Of a stretch of DNA of 8,570 bases, positions 6,749 to 8,570 are shown piece by piece (positions within the stretch are counted from its first letter, which is position 1; each line of letters starts with the position of its first letter). This DNA comes from an uncultured Deferribacteraceae bacterium (GTDB taxonomy: Bacteria > Chrysiogenota > Deferribacteres > Deferribacterales > Mucispirillaceae): positions 1-8,570 of the forward strand of contig CAMQYB010000064.1 of NCBI GenBank assembly GCA_947039055.1. Direction: 5' to 3'. Both the position numbers and the translations under genes were made by a program. Under the pieces are notes generated by a model that saw only the letters and a list, made by a program, of their open reading frames with translations, was not told the origin of the DNA and did no database searches.

Positions 6749-6766
6749 AGTTGGGAGGGTTTTGAT

Positions 6767-7615
6767 ATGAGAATAGTTTATATATTACTGATGTTTCTTT
6801 TTGCGATAAACCTTTATGCAGCGAAAGAAGTTAAGATAAATGATGAGTGTGTTTATTTAGATGAATTAACAGCAGATTATATTGTACATAAAGCAGTCAC
6901 TTGTGGTTTTAAAGCTGGCGAAAGCAGATACTACAGTAAAGAGATTATAACATCATATCTTAAAGAGGAAGGCATTAAGGCTACTGTTTTAAATGATGTG
7001 AAAGTTACTAGAGCTGGAGAAAATGTATCGTATGAGCAGATATATAATGCAGTAGTAGATAGTTTTGCAGCAGCGTATCCAGATATTCGTGTTGAGGTTA
7101 CAAACGTTAATATTCCTAAAGATATTATAGCTTCATCAACTGGAGATTTTAAAGTTAAAGTTGATACAAGTAAATTCGGTTCAACGTTTGTAGAGGTTGA
7201 GAGTAACAATAAAAAAGTTTCATCATACGTTCATGTTCGTGCTTTTAAGAAAGGATATGTTGCCTCAGATAAGATAGCGAAAGAGGAAGATATAAGTGGA
7301 AAAGTTATCTTAGAAGATATAGATATCACAACACTTAGAGGCAGATTAATAACTGATGCAAAGGAACTTGTTGCAGTAAGAACGATCCCTAAAGGCAGAG
7401 TCATCTCATCAGAATTAGTTAGTCAAAAACCTTCAGCAAGAAAAGGTGAGCAAGTTAAACTCATTCTTGAGAGTGGTTATATTGTTCTAGAGACAGTGGG
7501 TGTATTGCAAGAAAATGCGTTCGTTGGAAAAGGAACTTTGGTCAAAAGTAGAGATACTGATAAAATTATCTTAGCAGTGTATATCGGCAACGGAGTTGCT
7601 AAAGCATCTTATTAA
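6767..7615 (+). CDS. flgA: Flagellar P-ring assembly chaperone FlgA
   Basis: FlgA is the periplasmic chaperone that binds FlgI and lets it polymerise into the P ring around the rod. This 282-residue form has a Sec signal peptide (MRIVYILLMFLFAINLYA, cleaved near 18-19). The C-terminal half carries the recognisable SAF/ChapFlgA region: VAVRTIPKGRVIS (202-214), then a segment with GEQVKLILESGYIVLE (227-242), AFVGKG (251-256) and a terminal strand around 266-280. It is longer than enterobacterial FlgA (about 219 residues), having a longer N-terminal domain. ATG 6767 is chosen over the in-frame TTG at 6728 because it directly precedes the signal peptide and follows GGGAGGG by seven bases. Its target FlgI is not encoded in this window. 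Confidence 0.9.
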   Translation: MRIVYILLMFLFAINLYAAKEVKINDECVYLDELTADYIVHKAVTCGFKAGESRYYSKEIITSYLKEEGIKATVLNDVKVTRAGENVSYEQIYNAVVDSFAAAYPDIRVEVTNVNIPKDIIASSTGDFKVKVDTSKFGSTFVEVESNNKKVSSYVHVRAFKKGYVASDKIAKEEDISGKVILEDIDITTLRGRLITDAKELVAVRTIPKGRVISSELVSQKPSARKGEQVKLILESGYIVLETVGVLQENAFVGKGTLVKSRDTDKIILAVYIGNGVAKASY

Positions 7616-7678
7616 TAATTATAAGTTTATAATATTAGTTAAGTGTTGTTTGTAGTTTAAAATATGAGGACATCAAAA

Positions 7679-8398
7679 ATGTATTTAAAAATAATTGCGT
7701 TAACTCTCACAATAGCAGTGGCTGTAGGTTGTGCTAGTAAAGGTGAATATATTCCAACAACAGTTCCATCAGCTGGGTATAAATCAGAGATAGAGGAATA
7801 TAAAAGACAAGAAGAAGCAAGATCAAAACCTAACCCTTCTTTATGGTCGGATGTTGGTTCATCAGGAACGATGTTCCTTGATTATAAAGCAAGAAAAATC
7901 GGAGATATTGTTATTGTTAATATAGTTGAATCAGCTTCAGCATCTAACAGTTCATCAGCTTCAAACTCTAAATCGACAGACTATAGCACTGGTGTGACAG
8001 CGATGTTAGGTTTACCACTTGACGGCGTAAATGATTTCTTAGGATCAGGCAGTGCCTTAAATCCAACTATTGGAGCTACATCAGATAACTCATATAGTGG
8101 TTCAGGATCAATCAGTAAATCAGATACTGTGAAAGCTACTTTAGCTGCAAGAATAATAGATATTATGCCTTCAGGAAATTTAGTTATAGAAGGTAACAGA
8201 GAGATAATTATCGATAGAGATAAGCAAACAATAACTCTACGAGGTATTATAAGACAGAAAGATATTGATGCAAGAAACACTGTGGTATCTTCAGTAATAG
8301 CAGATGCACAGATAACTTATTCAGCTGCAGGAACAACGGCACAAGCAACTAAAAAAGGTTGGCTAGCATCGTTTCTTGATATCATAGCACCGTTTTAA
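7679..8398 (+). CDS. flgH: Flagellar L-ring lipoprotein FlgH
   Basis: FlgH forms the outer-membrane L ring that acts as a bushing for the rod. This 239-residue protein has a lipoprotein signal with the acceptor cysteine at residue 18 (AVAVGC). It carries family motifs in order: PSLW (53-56), FLDYKARKIGDIV (66-78) continuing to VNIVESASASN (80-90), then a Ser/Gly-rich linker, IMPSGNLVIEGNREI (162-176), ITLRGIIRQKDI (185-196) and the C-terminus GWLASFLDIIAPF. ATG 7679 is favoured over ATG 7664: GAGGA (7666-7670) lies eight bases before 7679 and overlaps the earlier ATG, and the shorter form has a compact signal peptide. A 63-base spacer follows flgA. It is the last gene before a strong terminator. 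Confidence 0.95.
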   Translation: MYLKIIALTLTIAVAVGCASKGEYIPTTVPSAGYKSEIEEYKRQEEARSKPNPSLWSDVGSSGTMFLDYKARKIGDIVIVNIVESASASNSSSASNSKSTDYSTGVTAMLGLPLDGVNDFLGSGSALNPTIGATSDNSYSGSGSISKSDTVKATLAARIIDIMPSGNLVIEGNREIIIDRDKQTITLRGIIRQKDIDARNTVVSSVIADAQITYSAAGTTAQATKKGWLASFLDIIAPF

Positions 8399-8428
8399 AT
8401 TTATTAATTAAAAGAGTCGATACATAGG

Positions 8429-8457
8429 TTTGGATATCCATAATCTGGATATTCAAA
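8429..8457 (+). other. Stem-loop in the flgH 3' untranslated region
   Basis: ttggatatcca (8430-8440) and tggatattcaa (8446-8456), extended by one further pair at 8429/8457, form a 12-bp stem with a single G-U pair and a taatc loop. No T run follows. It precedes the terminator by about 30 bases and could protect the 3' end of the flagellar message from exonucleases. Confidence 0.55.
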
Positions 8458-8488
8458 AGTCCTTCATTGTTCTCCGACAAAGTAACAT

Positions 8489-8523
8489 GGCCCTGCTTAA
8501 CGCCCTAAGCGGGGCCGTTTTTT
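8489..8523 (+). terminator. Strong intrinsic terminator after flgH
   Basis: ggccctgctt (8489-8498) pairs with aagcggggcc (8507-8516) over ten positions, one of them T-G, around an eight-base loop. One G and six T residues (8518-8523) follow. The stem is unusually GC-rich for this AT-rich region. It marks the end of the lipoprotein-flgF-flgG-flgA-flgH unit. The remaining 47 bases to the window edge are AT-rich and show nothing recognisable. Confidence 0.92.
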
Positions 8524-8570
8524 CTTTATAATTATGTAAAGTATTTATAATTATTAAAGTGCGTAACTTA

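Noticed and set aside
6728..6766. TTG start adding 13 residues to FlgA
   Set aside because: It lies inside the stable hairpin stem at 6723-6748 and would put a charged extension ahead of a normal signal peptide; the ATG at 6767 has an excellent ribosome site.
6931..7209. 92-codon open frame on the minus strand
   Set aside because: Antisense to flgA, with no start signal or recognisable product.
7981..8280. 99-codon open frame on the minus strand
   Set aside because: Antisense to the conserved core of flgH, with no independent support.

Overview
The window comes from an AT-rich (roughly one third G+C by eye), motile Gram-negative (diderm) bacterium. The evidence is a lipoprotein-releasing ABC permease, two signal-peptide-bearing outer-membrane beta-barrel proteins, and FlgH/FlgA, which build the outer-membrane L ring and periplasmic P ring. 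A near-consensus sigma-54 promoter ahead of the flagellar genes points to a lineage that uses RpoN for rod and hook genes. An AT-rich member of the Deferribacterota (Mucispirillum-like) or a comparable group would fit, but this is inference; no taxonomic marker is present.

Layout. Bases 1-362 hold five head-to-tail copies of a roughly 72-bp repeat. The array probably continues past the left edge. A decayed sixth copy runs in register into the 3' end of a lolC/lolE-type permease gene on the minus strand (374-1606, GTG start). A 178-bp divergent spacer separates it from two tandem paralogous porin-like genes on the plus strand (1785-2939 and 2964-4085), which end at a clear intrinsic terminator (4190-4224).

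From 4260 a sigma-54 promoter opens a flagellar operon: an unrecognised small lipoprotein (4315-4962), flgF (4964-5728, translationally coupled to it), flgG (5823-6611), flgA (6767-7615) and flgH (7679-8398). A strong GC-rich intrinsic terminator (8489-8523) closes the transcript. FlgF and FlgG form the proximal and distal rod. FlgA is the periplasmic chaperone for P-ring assembly, and FlgH is the L-ring lipoprotein. flgI, the usual next gene, is not between flgH and the terminator.

Several gene starts were moved downstream of the longest open frame because a Shine-Dalgarno sequence and the family N-terminus agree: porin 2 at 2964, flgF at 4964, flgA at 6767 and flgH at 7679. The most unusual elements are the 72-bp array that merges with the lolC tail, the unassigned lipoprotein heading a flagellar operon, and three consecutive RNA hairpins between flgG and flgA. 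No CRISPR array, tRNA, rRNA or insertion sequence was seen, and I found no clear evidence of a wholly new defence or metabolic system.
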